Source of the DNA: Azospirillaceae bacterium
GTDB taxonomy: Bacteria > Pseudomonadota > Alphaproteobacteria > Azospirillales > Azospirillaceae
Direction of reading: 5' to 3'
DNA: 64,000 nucleotides
NCBI GenBank assembly: GCA_031291675.1
Contig: JARLIO010000034.1
Coordinates: 310,001 to 374,000 of the forward strand
The position numbers were made by a program, and so were the translations under genes. The notes beneath the pieces were generated by a model, which worked only from the letters and a program-made list of their open reading frames with translations, did not search any database and was not told the origin of the DNA. Shown here one piece after another: positions 35,843 to 44,202 of the stretch; the first letter of the stretch is position 1; the number at the start of each line of letters is the position of its first letter.

Positions 35843-36820
35843 TCAGCTCGCCGCAGCCGCGATCGTCAGACCAAGCGCCGTGAGACCGGCGACAAGGATC
35901 CCGGTGATGCCAAACAGGCTCAAGGCGCGGTCCAGGTCAGATGGCAGAGCCCGGGCGCGCCCATCGCCGATCCAGGTCGTCCGCCGGACCTGATCGCCTT
36001 CGCGGCGCGGCCCGCCCAACGCCACGCCGACGGCACCGGCCATCGCCGCAACCGTTCGGTCGTCGCCACGCCGGGACAGCGCCGTCCGCAGCGCCAGCGC
36101 CGGCATCGCTCCCGGCGTAAACACCGCACCGGCGGCGATCAACACCGCCGCCAGAACGGCCGGGGGCCCGCTCAGGATCGCCGCGGTTCGCGCGGCGGCC
36201 CAGCCAAATTGCGCGTAATGCAGGGTGTCATGGCCAATCTCGGCCGCCATGGTATCAACCGCGATCCACGACAACAGCCCCGGCAAACCAAACAGGCCGT
36301 ACCACAGCACCGGGGCGCTGACCCGGCGCGCCATGCCGATCGCCAACGCCTCGATCCCGGTGCGGACGACACCGTGATCATCAAGGCTCTGGATTTGCTG
36401 ATCGGACAGCCCGACCAGCGCCTGACGCCCCGCATCCAGCCCGCGTTCGCGCAGCGCAGCACCGACCCGGCGCACCCGACTCCACAGCCCCCGCAAATCC
36501 AGCGCGCCGGTGACGAGAACCAATTCAATCAGCCACCCGCCGGCCATGCGACGACACAGGCCGGCGATCAGCCAGCCCGACGCCAGGGCCAACAAGCCGA
36601 TCAGCGCCACAAGGATGATCCCGCGCCACCGACGCGTTCTGTCCCCGCGTTGGATCCGGTTCAACCGGCGATCCAGGGCGCGAACCACCGACCGCACCAG
36701 GGCCGCCGGCATCGACAACAGGCGATGGATCAAGCGGATGTCGCCCACGGCCAAGTCCGTGGCCAGCGCCAGCAACAACAGCAACAGGGGTTCGGGTCCG
36801 CCAAAATACGGAAGGAACAT
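35843..36820 (-). CDS. CobD/CbiB-like adenosylcobinamide-phosphate synthase family protein
   Basis: The protein has 325 residues with several membrane helices. The layout follows CbiB/CobD: an N-terminal helix with LATDLAVGDIRLIHRLL (compare DxxxGDP and HP..xG in canonical members), a middle RRVSAPVLWYGLFGLPG (canonical SPxFY...GxPGA) with AVDTMAAEIGH, and a late ALALRTALSRRGDDRTVAAMAGAVGVALGG block (canonical MAGALGV). Canonical residues are drifted (GDI for GDP). Canonical enzymes attach aminopropanol to cobyric acid. No other cobalamin gene is in the window, so a distinct role is possible. Confidence 0.75.
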   Translation of the reverse strand: MFLPYFGGPEPLLLLLLALATDLAVGDIRLIHRLLSMPAALVRSVVRALDRRLNRIQRGDRTRRWRGIILVALIGLLALASGWLIAGLCRRMAGGWLIELVLVTGALDLRGLWSRVRRVGAALRERGLDAGRQALVGLSDQQIQSLDDHGVVRTGIEALAIGMARRVSAPVLWYGLFGLPGLLSWIAVDTMAAEIGHDTLHYAQFGWAAARTAAILSGPPAVLAAVLIAAGAVFTPGAMPALALRTALSRRGDDRTVAAMAGAVGVALGGPRREGDQVRRTTWIGDGRARALPSDLDRALSLFGITGILVAGLTALGLTIAAAAS

Positions 36821-36891
36821 GCCTCAGCGCTCCGGAACGCCGGTAGCCGCGTTGCATCGCCGCGGCCGGGGCGCCCACCCGGCCCGGACCG

Positions 36892-37452
36892 TCATTTCCC
36901 GCCCGCCTGACGCAACAGTGTCATCACCCGGTTCGACCGCGATTCGCCGGCCCAGTCCAGCGCGGTACGACCGGTGAAGTCGGCCAGGTTGACATCGGCG
37001 CCCGCCTTCAACAGCAGTTGCACGGCGTCGATCTGCCCGGCCCGGGCCGCAGCCATCAGGGGCGACATCCCCTGTCGATTGCGGATATTGACCCTGGCGC
37101 CGGCTTTCAGCAGCACCGAGATGGTTTCAGGATCGCCCTGCTCCGCGGCAAATTGCAACGCGCTGTTCCCCATCTGGTCCGCGATTTGGACCGACGCTTT
37201 GCGCGCCAGCAGCATCCCGACGATCGACGCGTTGCCATGCCGCGCCGCGATCAGCAGCACCGGTATCCCCGCATCGTTGGTCATCTCGGGATTGGCGCCC
37301 CCTTCGAGGATTCGCTGAACCTTGTCGGCGTCGTCGACCTCGACCGCGTGAATCAGTTCAGGGTCCTGAAACAGGGTAATCGTCGCCTGCGCCGGACCGG
37401 CGGCGAGCACCGCCCACAGCATCATGGCGGCCAAAAGCCATCCTTTGGACAT
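36892..37452 (-). CDS. Exported ankyrin-repeat protein
   Basis: The protein has 186 residues. Signal peptide: MSKGWLLAAMMLWAVLAAGPAQA. Four to five ankyrin repeats follow, with the ankyrin turn signatures GIPVLLIAARHGNASIVGML, GNSALQFAAEQGDPETISVL, GMSPLMAAARAGQIDAVQLL and GRTALDWAGESRSNRVMTLL. It is a periplasmic scaffold; small exported ankyrin proteins protect catalase (AnkB) or mediate protein contacts in other bacteria. The ATG at 37452 has CGGAGC about ten bases upstream. No catalase is nearby. Confidence 0.88.
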   Translation of the reverse strand: MSKGWLLAAMMLWAVLAAGPAQATITLFQDPELIHAVEVDDADKVQRILEGGANPEMTNDAGIPVLLIAARHGNASIVGMLLARKASVQIADQMGNSALQFAAEQGDPETISVLLKAGARVNIRNRQGMSPLMAAARAGQIDAVQLLLKAGADVNLADFTGRTALDWAGESRSNRVMTLLRQAGGK

Positions 37453-37663
37453 TTTTACTTTGCTCCGATCGCGATCACGCCCTGTCATAGCACAGCGACC
37501 GGGCGGCGACAGACAGCTTTGCCAACGAGACGGGATCGAACCCGTCGGGGCGGTGCCGGCGGCGGCGAACGCGCCAACTCTTGTCGATCTTTCTCGCGAC
37601 AAGCCATAGAGTTGCGCGTCGGGCCGCGCCGGCCGACACGCTGCCCCGAAGGGATGAAATCAC

Positions 37664-38446
37664 ATGGTGGATGCGGCGACCGCATTCGGCCTGCTTCAGG
37701 TCGGACTCGATCATTGTCAGATCGTTCTTGATCGTCATGTCAGCCTGGTTGCCGCGCTGTTCACCGCGGGCCTGGTCGGCGGCACCAGCCATTGTGCCGG
37801 CATGTGCGGCCCGTTTGTCCTGGCACAGGTTTCGGTGCGCTTGCAACAGGTGCCGGCAGCGGGCATGCGGGAATGGCATCGCGTACGCGGCGCCGCGGTA
37901 CTTCCCTATCACCTGGGCCGGGCCACGACCTACACCGCCCTGGGCGCTGTGTCTGCGGGTATCGCCGGCGGTGCCGTGGCGACATTGCCCGGTTTGCGCG
38001 GTGTCGAAACGATCCTGTTGCTCGCCGCCGCGCTGTTCTTTCTCGCCGCGGCTTTGAAGGGGGTCGCCGGCTGGCTGCCCGACACCGGCCGTTTCACGCG
38101 CCGCGTTCCCGCCTTGTGGGCCGAACATGTTGCCGCGATCGCCCGCCCCTTGTTCGCGTCACCCACCGGGGGGCGCGGCTATCTGCTGGGCCTGGCCCTG
38201 GGGTTCATACCCTGCGGCCTGCTTTATGGCGCGCTTGCCGCGGCCGCGGCAACCGGCAGCGCCCTGGGTGGCGCCGTCGCAATGGCCGCTTTCGCCCTGG
38301 GCACCCTGCCCGCGCTGTTCGCCGTCGGGCTTGCCGGTCATCTGGCCGGCCGCCGCTTCATGGCGCTGGCGCGCCGCATCGCGCCGCTGATCATGGCCGG
38401 CAACGCGGTGGTCCTGGGCGCCATGGCCTGGCGCCTGATGATCTGA
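37664..38446 (+). CDS. TauE/SafE-like (UreH_2) membrane protein with CxxxC motif
   Basis: The protein has 260 residues and about six membrane helices in two halves. Helix 1 carries GLVGGTSHCAGMCGPFVLAQ and the second half starts GFIPCGLLYGALAAAA, the paired Cys-containing signature of the PF13386 group. These proteins are linked to heavy-metal (copper) handling, cytochrome-oxidase maturation or thiol transfer in other bacteria. No ccoNOP or ccoGHIS genes are adjacent. Start ATG 37664 after AAGGGATG. Confidence 0.8.
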   Translation: MVDAATAFGLLQVGLDHCQIVLDRHVSLVAALFTAGLVGGTSHCAGMCGPFVLAQVSVRLQQVPAAGMREWHRVRGAAVLPYHLGRATTYTALGAVSAGIAGGAVATLPGLRGVETILLLAAALFFLAAALKGVAGWLPDTGRFTRRVPALWAEHVAAIARPLFASPTGGRGYLLGLALGFIPCGLLYGALAAAAATGSALGGAVAMAAFALGTLPALFAVGLAGHLAGRRFMALARRIAPLIMAGNAVVLGAMAWRLMI

Positions 38447-38655
38447 TGTCCCGGGATCCGGCGCCCCGGCCTCCAGGACGAAAGAACGACCCCAAACAAT
38501 CTCATTCTTCTTTGAGCGCCCCCCTGGCTTGTATCATTGTTGCGGGTGCGAGGTCACCAATCATCGCGAGGGGAGCCACGAGGAGCAATTTCTCGGCGCT
38601 TCGGTATTGGTTGCGGATCGCTTTGATAAAGGCTTCCAGCTCGACGAGGACGGTG

Positions 38656-39903
38656 TTGCTTTACCAATTATATGATTTGCGCCATGTCGCCTTGACCCCA
38701 CTGCGCCTGATGGCCGAGGCCACGGTCACAGCCTTCCAGAACCCGTTTGTTCCGGCCGCTTTCACCAAGGCCGGGCGCGTGGTCGCGGCCGGGGCCGAAC
38801 TTGTGGAACGCTCGACGCGACGCTATGGCAAACCGCTCTGGGGGCTCAAGACCACCCGAATCGGCGAGGACAGCGTCGCGGTCACGGAACGGATCGCCCT
38901 GCATAAACCATTCGGATCCCTGCTTCATTTTCAGCGCGCGACCGACCGGCAGGACCCCCGGATTCTTGTGGTGGCCCCGATGTCGGGTCATTATGCGACG
39001 CTGCTGCGCGGCACCGTCGAGGCGCTGCTCCCCGATCACGATGTCTATATCACCGACTGGGAGGACTGCCGGCGGATCCCGCTGGCGCGTGGCCGCTTCG
39101 ACCTCGACGCCTATATCGAGTATGTCATCGCGTTTTTGCACCATCTCGGCCCCAATACGCACGTCATCGCCGTGTGCCAACCGGTGGTGCCGGTGATGGC
39201 CGCGGTGTCCCTGATGGCGCAGGACGACGATCCGGGCCAACCCGCCAGCATGACCCTGATGGGGGGGCCGATCGATACAAGGGCGGCACCGACCCAGGTC
39301 ACCCGGCTGGCGGAGGCCCGGACCTTGACCTGGTTCGAACGTCACGTCATCAGCACGGTGCCGGCCTATTATCCCGGGGCACTGCGCCGGGTCTATCCCG
39401 GTTTTGTTCAATTGTCGGGCTTCATGTCGATGAATCTCGACCGCCATGTCGGCGAACATGTCAAGCTGTTCCAGCATCTGGTCCAGGGTGACGGCGATTC
39501 TGCCAGTTCCCACCGCCGCTTCTACGACGAATACCTGTCGGTGATGGACCTGCCGGCCGAGTTCTACCTGCAGACGATCGCAACGGTGTTCCAGGAACAT
39601 CTGCTGCCCCGGGGCCTGATGCGCTGGCGCGGCAACCCGGTTGATCCCGGGGCGATCCGCAAGACCGCGCTGATGACCGTGGAGGGGGAGTTGGACGATA
39701 TTTCGGCCCCGGGACAGACGCGGGCGGCGCATGCGCTGTGCACCAACCTGCCGGCGGCGCTCCAGGCCGACCACATGCAGCAGGGCGTCGGCCATTACGG
39801 CATCTTCAATGGCCGGCGCTGGCGTGACCAGATCCTGCCACGCATCCACGCCTTCATCCGCAGCCACGATCACGAACGCAGCACGAGCGCGGCGACCGCC
39901 TGA
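38656..39903 (+). CDS. phaZ: Intracellular polyhydroxyalkanoate depolymerase
   Basis: The protein has 415 residues from TTG 38656 (MLYQLYDLRH after conversion), with GAGGA five bases upstream; this start matches the YQLYE/D N-terminus usual for the family. It is an alpha/beta-hydrolase with a cysteine nucleophile in HVIAVCQPVVPVMAA, the catalytic acid probably in EGELDDIS, and His in GHYGIFNGRRW. It degrades stored PHB granules inside the cell. No phaC or phasin gene is in the window. Confidence 0.93.
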   Translation: MLYQLYDLRHVALTPLRLMAEATVTAFQNPFVPAAFTKAGRVVAAGAELVERSTRRYGKPLWGLKTTRIGEDSVAVTERIALHKPFGSLLHFQRATDRQDPRILVVAPMSGHYATLLRGTVEALLPDHDVYITDWEDCRRIPLARGRFDLDAYIEYVIAFLHHLGPNTHVIAVCQPVVPVMAAVSLMAQDDDPGQPASMTLMGGPIDTRAAPTQVTRLAEARTLTWFERHVISTVPAYYPGALRRVYPGFVQLSGFMSMNLDRHVGEHVKLFQHLVQGDGDSASSHRRFYDEYLSVMDLPAEFYLQTIATVFQEHLLPRGLMRWRGNPVDPGAIRKTALMTVEGELDDISAPGQTRAAHALCTNLPAALQADHMQQGVGHYGIFNGRRWRDQILPRIHAFIRSHDHERSTSAATA

Positions 39904-39944
39904 GCCCCGCCCCGACCGGGACAGATCAGCGGGTTGTCCCGGCG

Positions 39945-40244
39945 TCAGGCCGCAGCGACGACTTCGGCATCGACCTGGGCGCCGTGCGCAAGCTCCGCTT
40001 GGCGCAGATCATAAGCCTGCTGCATGGCCAACCAAAAACGCGCTCCCGTTCCGAGGCAACGGCCGACGCGCAATGCGGTCTCGGGCGAGATCGCGCGCTT
40101 GCCGGCAACGATCTCCTGAATGCGCTGCGGCGGCACGCGCAATTTCAGGGCGAAGGCATTGGCAGTCAAGCCCCGGGCCTCCAACTCCTCCTTGAGGACG
40201 GCGCCCGGATGCACGCCATGAAAGGCCATGGTCTCCATGTTCAT
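39945..40244 (-). CDS. higA: HigA-type antitoxin (XRE family)
   Basis: The protein has 99 residues. It starts MNMETMAFHGVHPGAVLKEEL; the phrase HPGxxLxEEL marks the HigA/VapI family. The helix-turn-helix spans LTANAFALKLRVPPQRIQEIVAGKRAIS. It binds and neutralises the HigB toxin and represses the operon. Its start overlaps the toxin stop by four bases, giving the usual toxin-first order. Confidence 0.93.
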   Translation of the reverse strand: MNMETMAFHGVHPGAVLKEELEARGLTANAFALKLRVPPQRIQEIVAGKRAISPETALRVGRCLGTGARFWLAMQQAYDLRQAELAHGAQVDAEVVAAA

Positions 40245-40525
40245 CCCTTATGATAATCGGTAATCTCGACGTCGAAGGCATGACCGTCCCTAAAGAAGAA
40301 GACCAACCTCCAGGGGCCATTGATCGTCATTGCCCACTGACCAACACGATCACCATCGAGCTTATGAAGTCCGATGGATTTGAGTGGCAGAATCTCCTCC
40401 AGGGACGCCGTGGCATCCAACATCTGCAGCCGGGCCAAGGCCTTGCCTTCATCAATCCCGGAAAACTTCGCTTTGCCAGTCTCGGCGAAGCGGCGCGTCG
40501 TTTCGGTTCCCCAGGATTTAATCAT
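40241..40525 (-). CDS. higB: HigB-type mRNA interferase toxin (RelE/ParE fold)
   Basis: The protein has 94 residues from ATG 40525. It starts MIKSWGTETTRRFAETGK and contains LARLQMLDATASLEEILPL, IGLHKLDGDRVGQWAMTINGPWRLVFFF and EITDYHKG at the end, all typical of HigB/RelE plasmid-maintenance killers. It would cut mRNA on the ribosome when HigA is lost. The weak ribosome site before higB and the overlap into higA fit tight coupling. Confidence 0.93.
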   Translation of the reverse strand: MIKSWGTETTRRFAETGKAKFSGIDEGKALARLQMLDATASLEEILPLKSIGLHKLDGDRVGQWAMTINGPWRLVFFFRDGHAFDVEITDYHKG

Positions 40526-40536
40526 AGCCAAAGATA

Positions 40537-40551
40537 CCACGCAAGGCGTGG
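40537..40551 (-). promoter_or_regulatory. Candidate HigA operator
   Basis: The perfect palindrome CCACGC-AAG-GCGTGG lies 12 bp upstream of higB, where autorepressing antitoxins bind. Assignment to HigA is inference. Confidence 0.45.
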
Positions 40552-40690
40552 CATGTACACGATGGCACGCGCACCATGCCCCGATCACGCCCGGCGCCGT
40601 CATTGATCCGTGGTGGGAAAACGGCCAATCGAGGCATTCATTCTCTGTTTCGGAGACAAACCTTGCAACACGTCTCAATCACGGGATGTG

Positions 40691-41275
40691 TCACCGCGGC
40701 GACGCCGTCCTGATCAGCTTAGCGGCGCCGTTGTGATCGAGCAGGCGGGTAATCGCCGTCGTGGCATCGGCACCGGTCCAGTCGACGGCGCCTTCGGCGC
40801 GTGCCACCTCGTGGCCGTCGCGATCGATCAGCAGCGTCGTCGGCAGACCACGCACCCCCAGCCGCTGCGCCGCACCGCCGGCAGGATCGAGGTAGATCGG
40901 CAGCGACCGGACCCCGGTGCGCTGAAAGAACGGCACCACGGTCGCCAGCCCGCCGCGATCGACCGACAGCGCGATCACCACGAAATCCGATCCGCCCATC
41001 GTCGCCTGAAGCCGGTCCAGGGAGGGCATCTCACGGACGCAGGGACCGCACCAGGTTGCCCAGAGATTGAGAAGAACGACCTTTCCCGCGAAATCCCCCA
41101 GCCCGACCGTGTGCCCGTCACCGTCGACGAAGCGCAGCGACGGTACAGCCCGGGGCGGTTCGGCCGGCACAAAACGCGACGGGGTATCCCCAGCCGACAC
41201 CCGAACGAAGGTCACAATGCCGACCACCATCAGAATCAGCGCGCCAAGCGTTGCGGCGATAGCAGGTTTGCGCAT
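40691..41275 (-). CDS. tlpA: TlpA-family membrane-anchored thioredoxin
   Basis: The protein has 194 residues. An N-terminal anchor ([18 protein letters not shown]) is followed by an AhpC/TSA-thioredoxin domain with [18 protein letters not shown] (CGPC active site) and [14 protein letters not shown] (cis-Pro loop). It reduces periplasmic disulfides, typically for cytochrome c or cytochrome oxidase maturation. The ATG at 41275 has GGAAGG upstream. It is divergent from argH with only 45 bp between the start codons, as in other alphaproteobacteria. Confidence 0.92.
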   Translation of the reverse strand: MRKPAIAATLGALILMVVGIVTFVRVSAGDTPSRFVPAEPPRAVPSLRFVDGDGHTVGLGDFAGKVVLLNLWATWCGPCVREMPSLDRLQATMGGSDFVVIALSVDRGGLATVVPFFQRTGVRSLPIYLDPAGGAAQRLGVRGLPTTLLIDRDGHEVARAEGAVDWTGADATTAITRLLDHNGAAKLIRTASPR

Positions 41276-41320
41276 ATTTTCCTTCCTGTCGTTCAGATCC
41301 ACCAGGAACCGAATCCGCTC

Positions 41321-42724
41321 ATGACCAGCAAGCTTCCGCCCAGCGCTGCCAATCAATTGTGGGGCGGCCGCTTTGCCTCCGGCCCCGCCGCGATCATGGA
41401 GCAAATCAACGCTTCGATCGGCTTTGATCAGAAACTGGCCATGCAGGATATCGCCGGCTCGAAGGTCCATGCCGCGATGCTGGCCCGCCAGGGCATCATC
41501 AGCACCGCCGACGCCGAAGCGATCACCGCCGGTCTCGATCGCATAGCAGAAGAAATCGCCCACGGCCAGTTCACCTTCACCACCGAACTGGAAGACATTC
41601 ATATGAATGTCGAGGCGCGGCTGGCCGTGCTGATCGGCGAGCCCGCCGGACGGCTGCACACCGCCCGTTCGCGCAATGATCAGATCGCGACGGATTTCCG
41701 GCTCTGGGTCCGGGATGCCCTCGACCGGCTCGACGGCGACCTGAAGGCGCTGCAGGGCGCACTGATCGACCAGGCCGAACGCCATGCCGGGACCGTGATG
41801 CCCGGCTTCACCCATCTGCAATCCGCCCAGCCCGTGACCTTCGGCCACCATTTGCTGGCCTATGTCGAGATGATTGGGCGTGACCGCTCCCGCGCGCGTG
41901 ACGCGCGCGCACGGCTCAACGAATGCCCGCTGGGGTCGGCGGCGCTGGCGGGGACCTCGTTCCCGATCGACCGGGACGCGACGGCGACGGCGCTCGGTTT
42001 CGCCCGCCCGACGGCCAACTCGCTCGACGCGGTCTCCGATCGCGACTTCGCCCTGGAATATCTCGCCCTGGCGTCGATCATCAGCGTCCATCTGTCGCGT
42101 CTGGCCGAAGAAATCGTGATATGGTGCTGCGATCGTTTCCGATTCGTGCGCCTGTCAGATGCCTATTCGACCGGAAGCTCGATCATGCCGCAGAAAAAGA
42201 ACCCGGACGCGGCCGAACTGGTCCGGGCCAAGACGGGCCGGGTGATCGGGGCCTTGACCGGCCTGCTTGTCGTGATGAAGGGACTGCCTCTGGCCTATAC
42301 CAAGGATACCCAGGAAGACAAGGAACCGGTGTTCGGCGCCGACGAGACCCTGGCGCTGTGCCTGGCCGCGATGACCGGCATGGTCGGGGATCTGCAACCG
42401 GAAACCGAGGTCATGCGCGCCGCCGCCGATGCCGGTTACGCCACCGCGACCGATCTGGCCGATTGGCTGGTGCGCGCTATCGGTCTGCCGTTCCGTCAGG
42501 CCCACCACGTCACCGGCCGGATCGTCAAACTGGCCGAACAACAGGGCTGCCGGCTCGGCGATCTGGCGCTGGCCGACCTTCAGGCGATCGAGCCGCGCAT
42601 GACCGCCGGTGTTTTCGACGTGCTGACGGTTGAGGCCTCGGTCGCCAGCCGCACCAGTTTCGGGGGCACGGCTCCCGAGCGGGTTCGCGCCGCGGTCGTC
42701 GCGGCACGGGAGCGGTTCCTGTGA
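41321..42724 (+). CDS. argH: Argininosuccinate lyase
   Basis: The protein has 467 residues. It splits argininosuccinate to arginine and fumarate, the last step of arginine synthesis. Conserved blocks: [76 protein letters not shown] and the fumarase/lyase signature [19 protein letters not shown] 41321 has AGGAA about 11 bases upstream. Its stop overlaps the GTG start of the lipoprotein gene that follows. Confidence 0.97.
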   Translation: MTSKLPPSAANQLWGGRFASGPAAIMEQINASIGFDQKLAMQDIAGSKVHAAMLARQGIISTADAEAITAGLDRIAEEIAHGQFTFTTELEDIHMNVEARLAVLIGEPAGRLHTARSRNDQIATDFRLWVRDALDRLDGDLKALQGALIDQAERHAGTVMPGFTHLQSAQPVTFGHHLLAYVEMIGRDRSRARDARARLNECPLGSAALAGTSFPIDRDATATALGFARPTANSLDAVSDRDFALEYLALASIISVHLSRLAEEIVIWCCDRFRFVRLSDAYSTGSSIMPQKKNPDAAELVRAKTGRVIGALTGLLVVMKGLPLAYTKDTQEDKEPVFGADETLALCLAAMTGMVGDLQPETEVMRAAADAGYATATDLADWLVRAIGLPFRQAHHVTGRIVKLAEQQGCRLGDLALADLQAIEPRMTAGVFDVLTVEASVASRTSFGGTAPERVRAAVVAARERFL

Positions 42725-42894
42725 CCCGCCGCCAACTCAGCCGGCTGATCCTGGGCGCCGCAGCCCTGGCCCTGGCCGGTTGCGGCAAGAAGATCCGCTT
42801 CCCCGATCCGCCCGATGACGCCGCGGATGTGCCTTACCCGCGCGGCTATCCCAACGCCAACACCGACCCCAAGCCGCGGGGCGAGGTTCAATGA
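42721..42894 (+). CDS. lptM: LptM-like small lipoprotein
   Basis: The protein has 57 residues from GTG 42721. The signal [22 protein letters not shown] ends in a clear lipobox (LAGC) with the short Gly-Lys-Lys start seen in LptM/YifL, followed by a Pro/Asp-rich tail ([18 protein letters not shown]). Its start overlaps the argH stop and its stop overlaps the lysA start, each by four bases or fewer. In many proteobacteria this lipoprotein precedes lysA. In E. coli LptM helps the LPS transporter LptD mature. Function here is inferred from position and type. Confidence 0.8.
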   Translation: MTRRQLSRLILGAAALALAGCGKKIRFPDPPDDAADVPYPRGYPNANTDPKPRGEVQ

Positions 42895-44189
42895 TCGGTT
42901 TTTCCTATTGCGACGGTGTGCTGCACGCCGACCAGGTCGCGGTGCCTGCGATTGCCGCTTCCGTCGGAACGCCGTTCTATTGCTATTCGGCCACGGCGCT
43001 GCGCCAGAACTATCAGGCTTTCGCCCTGGCCTTCGCCACAGCCTTCAAGACGAATGATCGCGGCGCCACCGCCCCGGTTGGCATCTGCTATGCCCTCAAG
43101 GCCAATTCAAACCTGGCCGTGGTGAAGACCCTGGGCATGCAGGGTGCCGGTGCCGACGTGGTCTCGGGCGGTGAGATGCAACGGGCGCTGGCCGCGGGGA
43201 TCCCGGCCGGGCGCATCGTGTTTTCGGGCGTCGGCAAGACCCGCGACGAAATCGCCGCGGCCCTGTCCGCGGGCATCCACCAGATCAATGTCGAATCGAT
43301 CCCCGAACTCCAGGCCGTCAACGCGGTCGCGGTCGCTCAGGGCGTCACCGCGCCGATCGCGCTGCGGGTCAATCCGGACGTCGACGCCCAGACCCATCAC
43401 AAGATCGCGACCGGCAAAAAGGAAAACAAGTTCGGCATCGATATCGACCTGGCCGCAGCGATCTACGCCGAGGCCGCCACCCTGCCGGGGATCGATCCGG
43501 TCGGCGTCGCGGTCCATATCGGGTCGCAACTGACCAGCCTGCAGCCGTTCCAGACGGCGTTCGAGCGCGTCGCGGCGCTGGTCCGGACCCTGCGTGCCAA
43601 TGGCATCGCAATCGCCCGCCTCGATCTCGGGGGCGGTCTCGGGATCTGCTATCGTGACGAGGAACCACCCAGCGTCGACGCCTACGCGACCATGGTCGCC
43701 GCGGTGACCGGCGAACTGGGCTGCCAGGTGACGATCGAACCGGGCCGGGCGCTGGTCGGAAACGCGGGGGTTCTGGTCGCGGCGGTCATCTATGTCAAGC
43801 ACGGCCTCAGCCGTCGCTTCGTCATCGTCGACGCCGCGATGAACGATCTGATCCGCCCGGCGCTCTACGACGCCTATCACCGCGTGATCCCGGTGCGCCA
43901 AGCGGCAGAGGCTACCGACACGACCCCGGCCGATGTCGTCGGCCCGGTGTGTGAGAGTGGGGACACTTTTGCGGTCCAGCGGCCGTTGCCGCCCCTTGAA
44001 AGCGAAGATCTGGTTGCCTTCATGTCGGCGGGGGCCTATGGCGCGGTGATGGCTTCAACCTACAACACCCGGCCTCTGGTCCCTGAGGTTCTGGTCGATG
44101 GAACGGACTTCGCCATCGTCCGCCGCCGCCCGGCGATTGCCGAGCTTCTCGCCGCCGAAAGCCTGCCTCCCTGGTTGGATCACAACTGA
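42891..44189 (+). CDS. lysA: Diaminopimelate decarboxylase
   Basis: The protein has 432 residues. It decarboxylates meso-diaminopimelate to lysine using PLP. Motifs: CYALKANSNLAVVKTL (PLP lysine), GADVVSGGEM, HHKIATGKKENKFGID, HIGSQL, DLGGGLGICY, IEPGRALVGNAG and GPVCESGDTFA (catalytic Cys), then AGAYGAVMASTYN. HKIATG and CESGD distinguish DapDC from the ornithine decarboxylase at 13854. The start overlaps the upstream lipoprotein stop. Confidence 0.97.
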   Translation: MIGFSYCDGVLHADQVAVPAIAASVGTPFYCYSATALRQNYQAFALAFATAFKTNDRGATAPVGICYALKANSNLAVVKTLGMQGAGADVVSGGEMQRALAAGIPAGRIVFSGVGKTRDEIAAALSAGIHQINVESIPELQAVNAVAVAQGVTAPIALRVNPDVDAQTHHKIATGKKENKFGIDIDLAAAIYAEAATLPGIDPVGVAVHIGSQLTSLQPFQTAFERVAALVRTLRANGIAIARLDLGGGLGICYRDEEPPSVDAYATMVAAVTGELGCQVTIEPGRALVGNAGVLVAAVIYVKHGLSRRFVIVDAAMNDLIRPALYDAYHRVIPVRQAAEATDTTPADVVGPVCESGDTFAVQRPLPPLESEDLVAFMSAGAYGAVMASTYNTRPLVPEVLVDGTDFAIVRRRPAIAELLAAESLPPWLDHN

Positions 44190-44202
44190 CGAGCATTGGC
44201 CG

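Noticed and set aside
37528-37545. GACGGGATCGAACCCGTC hairpin resembles a T-arm
   Set aside because: The loop is one base short for a T-loop on either strand and no cloverleaf can be drawn; it lies in the ankyrin gene upstream region.
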